Origin: Nocardioides sp.
Lineage (GTDB): Bacteria > Actinomycetota > Actinomycetes > Propionibacteriales > Nocardioidaceae
Assembly (NCBI GenBank): GCA_030698375.1
Contig: JAUYLL010000129.1
Location: 1 to 64,000, forward strand
Direction: 5' to 3'
Length of the DNA stretch: 64,000 nucleotides
A model generated the notes under the pieces. The model was not told the origin of the DNA. It was given only the letters and a program-made list of their open reading frames with translations, and did no database searches. The translations under genes and the position numbers were made by a program. Shown piece by piece: positions 49,271 through 57,342 of this stretch (its first letter is position 1; the number at the start of each line of letters is the position of its first letter).

Positions 49271-50443
49271 GTGACCGAGCCCGAAGGAGCGCGCCAGGTG
49301 CGCGACGCCTACCTGGACCGCCGGGGCGAGCCCCCCAGGGTGGTGGCGCGCGCTCCCGGCCGGGTGAACATCATCGGCGAGCACACCGATCACAGCGGCG
49401 GATTGTGCCTCCCCCTCGCCCTCGATCTCTCGACCTGGGTCGGGGTCGGACCAGCACACGGCGCCAGCGACACGGTGGCCAGCGACCTCGAGGACGGTGT
49501 GGTGCACCACGACCCCGCGACGCAGCGCGTCGGGGGTTGGTCGGCGTACGTCGCGGGAGTGCTGTGGGCCGTGCGGCGCACCTGCGAGGTCCCTCCGGTG
49601 CACGTGGAGGTCGTCGGCAAGGTGCCGGTCGGTGCGGGGCTCTCGAGCTCGGCGGCGTTGACCTGCGCCACCGCGGTCGCGGTGCACGCGTGGACAGGTG
49701 GTCGGTTGGACGAGGCTGTCCGGGACGCGCTGGTGGAGATCGCGGTGGCAGCGGAGTCGGTCTACGTCGGTGCACCAACAGGAGGGATGGACCAGGCCGT
49801 GGCCCTGCACGGCGTCCCAGGGACCGCCCTCTTGCTCGATTTCGCCACGGGTACCCGGGAGCCCGTGCCCTGCACCCCCGACGAGGACGGCTTCGTGCTG
49901 CTGGTCCTCGACACGCGTACCCGCCACACCCACACCACCGGGGAGTACGGCGACCGCCGCGCGCTGTGCGCCTCGGCCGCCGCGCTGCTCGGGGTTCCTC
50001 ACCTCTCGGCCGCCGCAGGGCTGCCGTCGTCCGCACTGGCGGGTCTCCCCGGCCCCGAGCGAGCCGCAGCCCGTCACGTGCTCGGTGAGAACGCGCGGGT
50101 TCGTGCGACGGTGGACTGCCTTGCCGTGCGGGACTGGCACGGGGTCGGGATGCTGCTGACCGCGTCCCATGCCTCGTTGCGGGACGAGCTGAAGGTGTCG
50201 TGCCCCGAGCTCGACCTGGCGGTCGCGACGGCGGACCGGGCCGGCGCCCTGGGCGCCCGGATGACGGGCGGCGGGTTCGGCGGATGTGCGCTCGCGCTCG
50301 TGCCGAAGGGTCGTTCGGCTGACGTGGAGCAGGCGGTGACCGAGGCCTTCGCGGCCGCCGGGCACCGCCCGCCGCACGTCTTTCCCGTGGTCCCGGGGGC
50401 CCGGGCCGAGGTGGTCCTGGCCCCCGGTCCCGGGCCTACTTGA
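49271..50443 (+). CDS. galK: galactokinase
   Basis: 390 residues of the GHMP kinase family. It phosphorylates galactose at C1 with ATP. Signature GRVNIIGEHTDHSGGLCLP, where most galactokinases have DYNxG; ATP-binding KVPVGAGLSSSAALTCA; C-terminal MTGGGFGGCALALV. galT and galE are not beside it. Its 3' end overlaps fadE23 by 8 nt tail to tail. Confidence 0.9.
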   Translation: MTEPEGARQVRDAYLDRRGEPPRVVARAPGRVNIIGEHTDHSGGLCLPLALDLSTWVGVGPAHGASDTVASDLEDGVVHHDPATQRVGGWSAYVAGVLWAVRRTCEVPPVHVEVVGKVPVGAGLSSSAALTCATAVAVHAWTGGRLDEAVRDALVEIAVAAESVYVGAPTGGMDQAVALHGVPGTALLLDFATGTREPVPCTPDEDGFVLLVLDTRTRHTHTTGEYGDRRALCASAAALLGVPHLSAAAGLPSSALAGLPGPERAAARHVLGENARVRATVDCLAVRDWHGVGMLLTASHASLRDELKVSCPELDLAVATADRAGALGARMTGGGFGGCALALVPKGRSADVEQAVTEAFAAAGHRPPHVFPVVPGARAEVVLAPGPGPT

Positions 50444-51647
50444 GCTCGGCGGAGCTCAGGCCGAGGACCCGGCGGGCGACGATCAGCTGCTGGATCTGCT
50501 GGGTGCCCTCGAAGATGTCGAGGATCTTGGAGTCCCGCGACCACTTCTCGAGCAGCTCGGCCTCGCTGTAGCCGACCGTGCCCGCGAGCTCGACACAGCT
50601 CAACGTCACGTCGCTGCCGACACGACCTGCCTTCGCCTTCGCCATGGAGGCCTCGAGCGAGTTGGGCTGGCGGTTGTCGGCCATCCATGCCGCCTGCATC
50701 ATCAGCAGCCGCGCGCCCTCCCAGTCCGACTCCATCTGCAGGAACTTCGCAGCAGCCGCCGACTGGACGGTGGCCGGGCGGTCGTAGTCGATCGTCACCC
50801 CAGCCTGCTCCAACAAGTCGCGGGTGAGGTCGAGGGACGCACGGGCACACCCCACGGCCATCGCCGCCACCAGCGGGCGGGTGTTGTCGAAGGTCGCCAT
50901 CGCGCCGGCGAAACCCTGCTTGACGTCGACGTCGGGCGAGCCGAGCAGGTTCTCTGCCGGGACCCGGCAGTCGGTGAAGGTGATCACCGCGGTGTCGGAG
51001 GCGCGGATGCCGAGCTTGTGCTCGAGCCGCTCCACCTGCATGCCCGGGGTGCCCTTCTCGACGACGAACGACTTGATCGCGGCGCGGCCCATCGCCTTGT
51101 CGAGGGTCGCCCACACCACCACGCTGTCGGCGCGCTCGCCGGAGGTGACGTAGATCTTCTCGCCGTTGATGACGTAGTGGTCACCGTCCTTGACCGCGGT
51201 GGTCTTGATGTTCGCGGTGTCCGACCCGGTGCCGGGCTCGGTGATCGCCATCGCGGCCCACGTACCGGCGAACTTCTCCTGCTGCTCGTCGTTGGCCACC
51301 GAGGCGATGGCGGAGTTGCCGAGGCCCTGCCGCGGCATCGAGAGCAGGAGACCGACGTCGCCCCAGCACATCTCGGCGATGGACATCACCGAGGCGAGGT
51401 TGGACCCGTTCTTGACGCCCTTGTCGGCTTCCTTCTCGTCACGGCGCACGCCGGCTGCGCCGGCACCCTCGGCGGCCCCGGACTCCGAGAGCCCGTCGAT
51501 CATGGCCGCCAGCATGTCGAGCTCCTTGGGATAGGCGTGCTCGGCGCTGTCGTACTTGCGGGAGATGGGTCGCAGCATGTTCATCGCGACCTGGTGCGCC
51601 TGCTCAGTGAGGGCGCGGAACTTCTTCGGCTCTTCGAGATTGATCAT
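50436..51647 (-). CDS. fadE23: acyl-CoA dehydrogenase (FadE23-like)
   Basis: 403 residues, close to mycobacterial FadE23 (about 400). FAD-dependent first step of fatty acid or steroid side-chain beta-oxidation. Blocks: AMAITEPGTGSDTANIKTTA (FAD/substrate), YVINGEKIYVTSGERAD, and the C-terminal IFEGTQQIQQLIVARRVLG, with the usual Gly/Thr at the catalytic-base region near FEGTQ. GGAGA lies about 8 nt before the ATG. It follows fadE24 by 32 nt, the same pair order as in Mycobacterium; the two probably form a heteromeric enzyme. Confidence 0.88.
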   Translation of the reverse strand: MINLEEPKKFRALTEQAHQVAMNMLRPISRKYDSAEHAYPKELDMLAAMIDGLSESGAAEGAGAAGVRRDEKEADKGVKNGSNLASVMSIAEMCWGDVGLLLSMPRQGLGNSAIASVANDEQQEKFAGTWAAMAITEPGTGSDTANIKTTAVKDGDHYVINGEKIYVTSGERADSVVVWATLDKAMGRAAIKSFVVEKGTPGMQVERLEHKLGIRASDTAVITFTDCRVPAENLLGSPDVDVKQGFAGAMATFDNTRPLVAAMAVGCARASLDLTRDLLEQAGVTIDYDRPATVQSAAAAKFLQMESDWEGARLLMMQAAWMADNRQPNSLEASMAKAKAGRVGSDVTLSCVELAGTVGYSEAELLEKWSRDSKILDIFEGTQQIQQLIVARRVLGLSSAELK

Positions 51648-51679
51648 GATGGTGTCTCCGTGTCGGATCCCCGAGGGGA

Positions 51680-53044
51680 TCAGACCAGGAGGGCTCCTTC
51701 CGCGAGGCCGATCGCACGCAGGTCGCGGTACCACCGCTCGACCGGGTGCTCCTTGACGAATCCGTGTCCCCCGAGCAGCTGGACGCCGTCGAGGCCGATC
51801 TGCATGCCCTTGTCGGCGCAGGCCTTGCGGGCCAGGGCGACCTCCCGGGAGAAGTCCTTGCCCTGGGCAGCGCGGGCCGCGGCCCGGTAGGTGAGCAGGC
51901 GCATGGCCTGGAGCTCGATGGCGATGTTCGCGACCATGAAGGCCACCGACTGGCGGTGCGCGATCGGCTCTCCGAACGCCTCCCGCTCCTTGACGTACGG
52001 AGTGACGTAGTCGAGGACCGCCTGGCCGGTGCCCACCGCGAGGGCGCACCACGCGAGGCGCGAGAGCCGGACGCACTCAAGGTACGTCGAGCCGTCCCGT
52101 GCCCCGAGGAGGTTCTCGGCCGGGACACGTACAGCGTCCAGGTGGAGCCGGGTCAGTGCGGCGGCCCGTACCCCCATGGACGGGTCGGCCTCGATCCGCA
52201 GCCCGTCGGCCGAGGACTCGACGAGCACCAGGACCGGGACCCCGTCGAGCGAGGCGCCCACAACGAAGAGCTCGGCGTCGGCACCGCGCGGGACGAGGGA
52301 CTTCACGCCGTCGAGGACCAGGTCACCGCCGTCGATCCGTGCGGTGGTCGCGGGGGACAGTGCGTCGAAGAGGACGGTGGGCTCGGCGAGCGCGAGGGCT
52401 GCAGCGGGCACCTCGTCTCCGGTGAAGGCGGGCAGGTAGGTCTGCTGCTGCTGGTCGTTGCCCCACAGGGACAGCGCGGTGGCCACCGATCCGGAGGCCA
52501 GGGTCGCGACCGCGATGCCCATGTCGCCGCGTGCGAGCGCCTCGGAGACGAGCACCCCGGCGACCGTGGACCGCTCCTCGGAGATGCCGCCGAGCGACTC
52601 CGGGACTCCCAGGGTGGGGATGCCGATCTCGAGGCTGGCCTGGAGCACGTCGGTCGGGGTGGCGCAGGCGTCGTCAGCCTCCGCAGCCGCGGGCCGGACG
52701 ACCTCGGTGGCGAGCTCGCTGACGACGTCGACGAGCATCTGCTCGTCCTCACCCGGTGTCAGGTCGAAGAGACCGGTGGGGTTCGCGGCGGGGACACGGA
52801 CGCCGTCCGCGCCCTTGCTGCCCTTCCGGGCGAAGCTGCGGCTGGCAGCGCCGAGGGCCTTGAAGCCGCCACGGGTCGTGGTGAAGACGGCCTGCTCGGC
52901 CTGCTTGCGAAGGCCGAGCCGGTCGATCAGGGAGCTCTGGGCGACGACGCTGAGGGCGGCGACCGCGTAGCCGATCGGGTCGCGGGCCTCCTTCGACGCG
53001 AGGCCGTGCTTGCCGCCGGGACGGAGGCTCTTGGTCAGGGACAT
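51680..53044 (-). CDS. fadE24: acyl-CoA dehydrogenase (FadE24-like)
   Basis: 454 residues with an extra about 80-residue N-terminal part, as in FadE24. Acyl-CoA dehydrogenase core: MGIAVATLASGSVATALSLWG, VKEREAFGEPIAHRQSVAFMVANIA, and QLLGGHGFVKEHPVERWYRD. Catalytic Glu placement is not clear, consistent with heteromeric ACAD subunits in which one chain is degenerate. The ATG lies 9 nt below a 17-bp palindrome, which should govern the fadE24-fadE23 unit. Confidence 0.88.
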   Translation of the reverse strand: MSLTKSLRPGGKHGLASKEARDPIGYAVAALSVVAQSSLIDRLGLRKQAEQAVFTTTRGGFKALGAASRSFARKGSKGADGVRVPAANPTGLFDLTPGEDEQMLVDVVSELATEVVRPAAAEADDACATPTDVLQASLEIGIPTLGVPESLGGISEERSTVAGVLVSEALARGDMGIAVATLASGSVATALSLWGNDQQQQTYLPAFTGDEVPAAALALAEPTVLFDALSPATTARIDGGDLVLDGVKSLVPRGADAELFVVGASLDGVPVLVLVESSADGLRIEADPSMGVRAAALTRLHLDAVRVPAENLLGARDGSTYLECVRLSRLAWCALAVGTGQAVLDYVTPYVKEREAFGEPIAHRQSVAFMVANIAIELQAMRLLTYRAAARAAQGKDFSREVALARKACADKGMQIGLDGVQLLGGHGFVKEHPVERWYRDLRAIGLAEGALLV

Positions 53045-53052
53045 GGAAGAAA

Positions 53053-53069
53053 TGTAACTCTGAGTTACA
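53053..53069. promoter_or_regulatory. 17-bp palindromic operator of fadE24-fadE23
   Basis: TGTAACTCTGAGTTACA, perfectly symmetric about one central base, 8 nt upstream of the fadE24 ATG. Size and place suit a TetR- or GntR-type repressor. No such regulator lies in the window. Confidence 0.65.
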
Positions 53070-53168
53070 ACTGCTGTCACGCAAACCGGCCCGTGGCTCA
53101 CGTCACGCCCGCCCCCACCGCCTGGGGCGACCCGGCAGACCTGGTCGGACGCAGCCCGCGTCCCCGCC

Positions 53169-53174
53169 TACGAT
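53169..53174 (+). promoter_or_regulatory. leaderless -10 box of def
   Basis: TACGAT, 8-nt spacer, ATG start. Confidence 0.45.
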
Positions 53175-53182
53175 CGGGTGCC

Positions 53183-53809
53183 ATGCCTCGCACTCCTGCG
53201 CCGGACCCGCACACACCCCACGGCCCCCTGCCCGAGGGCGGGTCGGTCCGTCCGATCACCCGCTGGGGCGCCGACGTGATGCACCGACCTGCCCGCCCCG
53301 TGGTCGAGTTCGACGAGGACCTGCGTGCCCTCGCGGCAGACATGGTCGCCACGATGTACGCCGCCGACGGCGTCGGACTGGCCGCGTGCCAGGTCGGTGT
53401 CGACCTGGCGCTCTTCGTCTTCGACTGCCCCGACGAGGACGGCCGCCGGCACATCGGAGTCGTGGCCAACCCGCGGGTGTCGCTTCCCGAGGGGCGCGAT
53501 CGTCGCCTCGACGACGACGACGAGGGGTGCCTCTCCTACCCCGGCGCCTTCGTTCCCTGCGCCCGCCCCGACTTCGCGATCGTCGAGGGTGAGGGACTGG
53601 ACGGTGAGCCGGTGCGCTACTCCGGCGACGGCCTCCTGGCCCGCTGCCTCCAGCACGAGACCGACCACACGCTCGGCACGGTCTTCGGCGACCGGCTGAA
53701 CAAGCGGTCCCGCAAGCGGCTGGAGAAGCAGTGGCAGGACGCTACCGACTCCTACCCTCAGGGATGGCCCCTCGAGGGGGAGCAGCCGACGGTCAGCGAC
53801 CGGCAGTGA
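53183..53809 (+). CDS. def: peptide deformylase
   Basis: 208 residues. Removes formyl from the N-terminal methionine of new proteins. All three motifs are present: GVGLAACQ (63-70; the family usually has GVGLAAPQ or similar), EGCLS with metal-ligand Cys116, and QHETDH (157-162) with two His ligands and the catalytic Glu. A 25-residue N-terminal extension and basic C-terminal helix are common in actinobacteria. Ends overlap the next, convergent gene by 17 nt. Confidence 0.92.
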   Translation: MPRTPAPDPHTPHGPLPEGGSVRPITRWGADVMHRPARPVVEFDEDLRALAADMVATMYAADGVGLAACQVGVDLALFVFDCPDEDGRRHIGVVANPRVSLPEGRDRRLDDDDEGCLSYPGAFVPCARPDFAIVEGEGLDGEPVRYSGDGLLARCLQHETDHTLGTVFGDRLNKRSRKRLEKQWQDATDSYPQGWPLEGEQPTVSDRQ

Positions 53810-54596
53810 CGTAGCAGGCGACCGCGGCCGCCGCGGCGACGTTGAGCGAGTCCACGCCGGGTCGCATCGGGATCACTGCACGCGCGGCTGCGCTCGTCTC
53901 CCACCGCGCGGAGAGGCCGTGACCCTCCCCGCCGAGGACCAGGGCGACGCGGTCCTGGCCGGCCACGGCCTCAGGCAGCGCGACCGCGTCGGGGGCGAGC
54001 GTGAGCGCGACCGTGGTGAAGCCGCGTGCGGCCAGGTCCTCCAGCGCGTCGTGCCAGTCCGGCAGACGGGTCCACGGGACCGCGAAGACGGCGCCCATCG
54101 CCACCTTGACCGCCCGCCGATAGAGCGGGTCGGCGCACCGCGGTGACAGCAGCACGGCGTCGATCCCCAGTGCAGCCGCGGACCGCAGGACGGCGCCGAC
54201 ATTCGTGTGGTCGACGATGTCCTCCAGGACCACCACCGTCCGGGCCTCGGCGAGGACCTCGTCGACCGTCGGCAACGGCGTACGGCGCAGGGACGCCAGC
54301 GCGCCACGGTGGACGTGGAAGCCGGTGACCTGCTCGGCGAGTGCCTCGTCGACGACGTAGCAGGGCGCGTCGGTGGTCGCGAGGACGTCGGCGAGCCCGT
54401 CGAGCCAGCGGGGTGCCATCAACAGGGAGCGCACGGGATACCCGGCCTCGACGGCCCGGCGCACCACCTTCTCGCCCTCCGCGAGGAAGAGCCCGTGCTC
54501 GGCCTCGAGGCTGCGGCGCAACTGGACGTCGCGCAGGTCCCGGTAGTCAGCCAGGCGTGGGTCGTCGGCGCCGTGCACCTCGACGAGGCGCGCCAC
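53793..54596 (-). CDS. SpoU/TrmH-family RNA methyltransferase
   Basis: 267 residues. An N-terminal L30e-like RNA-binding part (RDVQLRRSLEAEHGLFLAEGEKVVRRAVEAG) is joined to a knotted SPOUT domain: DHTNVGAVLRSAAALGIDAV, LSPRCADPLYRRAVKVAMGAVF and ALVLGGEGHGLSARW. It 2'-O-methylates rRNA or tRNA; the exact position is unknown. GTG at 54596 begins one nt after the siroheme-synthase stop, so it is co-translated. Tail to tail overlap with def. Confidence 0.88.
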   Translation of the reverse strand: MARLVEVHGADDPRLADYRDLRDVQLRRSLEAEHGLFLAEGEKVVRRAVEAGYPVRSLLMAPRWLDGLADVLATTDAPCYVVDEALAEQVTGFHVHRGALASLRRTPLPTVDEVLAEARTVVVLEDIVDHTNVGAVLRSAAALGIDAVLLSPRCADPLYRRAVKVAMGAVFAVPWTRLPDWHDALEDLAARGFTTVALTLAPDAVALPEAVAGQDRVALVLGGEGHGLSARWETSAAARAVIPMRPGVDSLNVAAAAAVACYVTAGR

Positions 54597-54597
54597 G

Positions 54598-55854
54598 TCA
54601 GGACTCCTCGGGACGCGCCAGAGCGACGACCTCACCGATGACGATGATCGCCGGCGCACGGAGACCGGAGGCCGTGAGGTCCTCCCCCAACCGGCCCAGC
54701 GTCGTGACCAGCTCCCGCTCCCCCGGCATCGTGCCCTCGCTGATCACGGCGGTGGGGGTGTCCGGTCCACGTCCGTGCTCGACGAGCGCAGCCGCGATCA
54801 CGGCCGCGTTCTCGACGGCCATGAGCATCACGAGCGTCCCCCGCATCCGGGCCAGGGCGTCCCAGGCGACGAGGGACTCCGGGTGACCCGGAGGGAGGTG
54901 TCCGCTGACCACGGTGAAGTCGTGGGTCAGGCCACGGTGCGTGACCGGGATCCCTGCCCGTCCCGGGACCGCGATCGCGCTGGAGAGACCAGGGACGACA
55001 GTCACCGGAACGCCCGCCTCGCGGCAGGCCTGGATCTCCTCGAACCCGCGCCCGAACACGAAGTTGTCGCCGCCCTTGAGGCGCACCACCCGCTTGCCGG
55101 CCAGCGCGCGGTCGACGATGACCCGGTTGATCTCCTCCTGCGTGGCCGCGCGCCCCCGGGGCAGCTTCGCGACGTCGACCAGCTCGACGTCCGGCGCCAG
55201 CTCGCCGAGGAGCTCGCGCGGGGCCAGCCGGTCGGCGACGACCACGTCGGCCTCCGCGACCGCGCGGCGCGCGGCCAGCGTGACGAGGTCGGGATCGCCG
55301 GGCCCGCCGCCGACGAGGACGACGCCCGCCTCCCGGTGCTCCGCGCGCACGTCGACGAGCCCGTCCCGCAGGGCGGCCAGGATCTGGTCCCGGACACCAG
55401 CGGACCTTCGTGGCTCCCGGTTGCCGAGGACGGCGACGGTCATCCCGCCATACCGGCCCGAGGCGGGGGTCCAGGCCGTGGCCTGCCGGCCGTCGTCACT
55501 GCGCACGCAGAAGATCCGGCGCTCCTCGGCAGCCGTGCTGACGGACGCGTTGACCGCGGGGTCGTCGGTGGCGGCGATCACGTACCAGGCGCCGTCCAGG
55601 TCCTCGGCGGCAAAGCCACGCTCTGCCCAGGCGACCTCTCCCCCGTCGACGAGGCCCTGGATGGCCGGCGTCACGACCGGGGAGACGAGGTGGACCACCG
55701 CCCCGGCGGCGAGGAGCGCCGGGACGCGCCGCTGGGCGACGTGCCCTCCTCCGACGACGAGCACACGCTTCCCCTGCAACAGCAGTCCGACGGGATAGAC
55801 ACCTGGGTCGGCAGGGACGTCACGGTCGAGGGGTGCTCCGCCGGGCGTGTGCAT
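54598..55854 (-). CDS. cysG: siroheme synthase fusion: precorrin-2 dehydrogenase plus uroporphyrinogen-III methyltransferase
   Basis: 418 residues. Residues 1-160: NAD-dependent precorrin-2 dehydrogenase/ferrochelatase part (GKRVLVVGGGHVAQRRVPALL). Residues about 165-418: SUMT part with GGGPGDPDLVTLAA, the family LKGGDNFVFGRG block and PGLSSAIAVPGRAGIPVTHRG. It converts uroporphyrinogen III to precorrin-2 and on to siroheme for nitrite or sulfite reductase, or feeds B12. GGGGAG lies 9 nt before the ATG. The N-terminal metal-chelatase domain is shorter than in E. coli CysG. Confidence 0.9.
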   Translation of the reverse strand: MHTPGGAPLDRDVPADPGVYPVGLLLQGKRVLVVGGGHVAQRRVPALLAAGAVVHLVSPVVTPAIQGLVDGGEVAWAERGFAAEDLDGAWYVIAATDDPAVNASVSTAAEERRIFCVRSDDGRQATAWTPASGRYGGMTVAVLGNREPRRSAGVRDQILAALRDGLVDVRAEHREAGVVLVGGGPGDPDLVTLAARRAVAEADVVVADRLAPRELLGELAPDVELVDVAKLPRGRAATQEEINRVIVDRALAGKRVVRLKGGDNFVFGRGFEEIQACREAGVPVTVVPGLSSAIAVPGRAGIPVTHRGLTHDFTVVSGHLPPGHPESLVAWDALARMRGTLVMLMAVENAAVIAAALVEHGRGPDTPTAVISEGTMPGERELVTTLGRLGEDLTASGLRAPAIIVIGEVVALARPEES

Positions 55855-56170
55855 GCGGTCATTCTCCCCGTTCGAGACCGGAGGCGCGGACGGTGTCCGT
55901 GCCCGCTCATCGACTGGACAGGCGCGGTGACGTCCGCGCGCTCGACGAAGCCGTACCGCGCGACCTGGAAGGTGCAGCCGAGGTGCATCGGCGCGGCCCT
56001 CCCCGCACCGTGCGGCGCCCCTCCCGTCGCGCCGGAGCGGAAGTTCCCGGTGTGTCGGGACCCAGACTTGGCGTGCCCAGGGTTTCTTCGGGGAAGGGTT
56101 GCGGGTGTCGGCCCGGCCGTGACCGGTCCGGCACGACGCACCCGCTGTCCGTCCCACCAGGAGGAAAAGC
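55855..56170. other. 316-bp intergenic region between cysG and the PEBP gene
   Basis: No supportable gene. It carries the ribosome sites of the two divergent genes and a sigma-B/F-like promoter pattern for PEBP. Open frames here have no start signal and odd, cysteine-rich translations. Confidence 0.6.
56082..56108 (+). promoter_or_regulatory. possible sigma-B/sigma-F-type promoter of the PEBP gene
   Basis: GTTT at 56082-56085, 17-nt spacer, GGGTGT at 56103-56108, near the actinobacterial stress sigma pattern GTTT-N15-17-GGGTAT. It lies about 60 nt before the PEBP start. One mismatch in the -10. Confidence 0.35.
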
Positions 56171-56692
56171 ATGAGCCTCGACCGTCCCGTCTCCCCCGAC
56201 CCCTACGAGCTGCTGCCGTCGGTGCCCTCGTTCACGGTGACCAGTGACGACGTGACCGAGGGGCAACCGCTCAAGGACGCCCAGGTCGCCTCGGGCGGGA
56301 ACTCCTCGCCGCAGCTGAGCTGGAGTGGTGCACCCGAGGGGACCAAGAGCTTCGTGGTCACCTGCTTCGACCCCGACGCGCCCACCCCCTCGGGGTTCTG
56401 GCACTGGGTGCTGGTCGACCTTCCTGCCGACGCGACCTCACTCGACGCGGGGGCCGCGGCCGGGACGCTTCCCGGCGCCGCCTTCCACGTCCGCAACGAC
56501 GGTGGCGAGCACGGGTTCATGGGCGCAGCGCCGCCCCAGGACGACCAGGTCCACCGCTACTACTTCGTCGTCCACGCGGTGAAGGAGGAGACCCTCGGGG
56601 TCGACGACTCCGCGTCGCCGGCCGTGGTGTCGTTCAACCTGGCCTTCAAGACACTGGGACGGGCGATCCTGCACGGCACCTACCAGCACTGA
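56171..56692 (+). CDS. YbhB/YbcL phosphatidylethanolamine-binding-like protein
   Basis: 173 residues of the PEBP/Raf-kinase-inhibitor-like family. Conserved blocks: [29 protein letters not shown] (ligand-pocket DPDxP), [11 protein letters not shown] (HW.L), and [17 protein letters not shown]. Cytosolic. Bacterial members have no firm function; some help under stress. AGGAGG lies 6 nt before the ATG. Confidence 0.9.
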   Translation: MSLDRPVSPDPYELLPSVPSFTVTSDDVTEGQPLKDAQVASGGNSSPQLSWSGAPEGTKSFVVTCFDPDAPTPSGFWHWVLVDLPADATSLDAGAAAGTLPGAAFHVRNDGGEHGFMGAAPPQDDQVHRYYFVVHAVKEETLGVDDSASPAVVSFNLAFKTLGRAILHGTYQH

Positions 56693-56731
56693 GACCAGCA
56701 CCCAGCCGCGCGGTGACCGCCGCCCGAGTCC

Positions 56732-57232
56732 TCAGGAGCGCAGAGCGTGGTATGCCGACGAGTCGAGCAGCTCGCTGACCAGCGTTGCCGCGCCCGGCGC
56801 CAGATCGAGGGCGCCGCGGCGGATGACCTCCGGGTCCACGAACACGATCTGGAGGCCCTCGCCGACGGTGATGTCAGCGTCGGTCAGGTCGGCACGGCCG
56901 ATCCACACCCGCCAGTGGTCCGCCAGCCGCGGGTTGTCCTTCGGGGTGTGCCGGAAGGTGCGTGCCTGCCAGAGCAGCAAGCCTCGCGGGAGGTGCTCGG
57001 CGCCCAGACCGGTCTCCTCGCGGAGCTCCCGCCAGACGGCCGTCTCCCAGTCCTCGCCTGGATCGACGTGCCCACCGACCAAGCCCCACTGCAGGGGTGC
57101 CACCGGGGCGTGCTCGTCACGTTCCTGGAGGAGCAGCCACCCGCGTCCGTCCACGAGGACCACGGTGGCGAGCCGACACTCCTGACCCGCGCAGTCGGCG
57201 GCGGACAGGCCGGCCTCTCCGTGCTCCGACAC
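56732..57232 (-). CDS. Nudix hydrolase, divergent from catalase
   Basis: 166 residues. Nudix box GGHVDPGEDWETAVWRELRE followed by ETGLG; N-terminal strand ATVVLVDGRGWLLLQERD; unknown substrate, perhaps an oxidised nucleotide given its divergence from catalase (inference). GTG start; the GGGGG run upstream may act as a ribosome site. Shares its 110-bp control region with katA. Confidence 0.87.
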   Translation of the reverse strand: MSEHGEAGLSAADCAGQECRLATVVLVDGRGWLLLQERDEHAPVAPLQWGLVGGHVDPGEDWETAVWRELREETGLGAEHLPRGLLLWQARTFRHTPKDNPRLADHWRVWIGRADLTDADITVGEGLQIVFVDPEVIRRGALDLAPGAATLVSELLDSSAYHALRS

Positions 57233-57242
57233 AGTGCCCCCG

Positions 57243-57265
57243 TTTCTTGATTCAATCCAGAACTG
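57243..57265. promoter_or_regulatory. FurA/CatR-like operator in the catalase control region
   Basis: TTCTTGATTCAATCCAGAA-type sequence: a 9-bp palindrome TTGATTCAA (57247-57255) inside TTC...GAA arms. It resembles, from memory, peroxide/iron-responsive FurA-type operators ahead of actinobacterial catalase genes. It lies about 80-100 nt before the catalase ATG. Confidence 0.4.
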
Positions 57266-57342
57266 GTGTTTGAGTGGTCCCTCCGGGACAGGCGGGGCAG
57301 CGACTCCGCACGGCCGCCCGACACCCGACCAGAGGAGAACAC

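Noticed and set aside
55855-56170. Cysteine-rich frame reading VTSARSTKPYRATWKVQ on the plus strand and MHLGCTFQVARYGF on the minus strand
   Set aside because: Neither has a ribosome site, -10 box or stop placement suggesting a gene; both overlap the PEBP promoter region.
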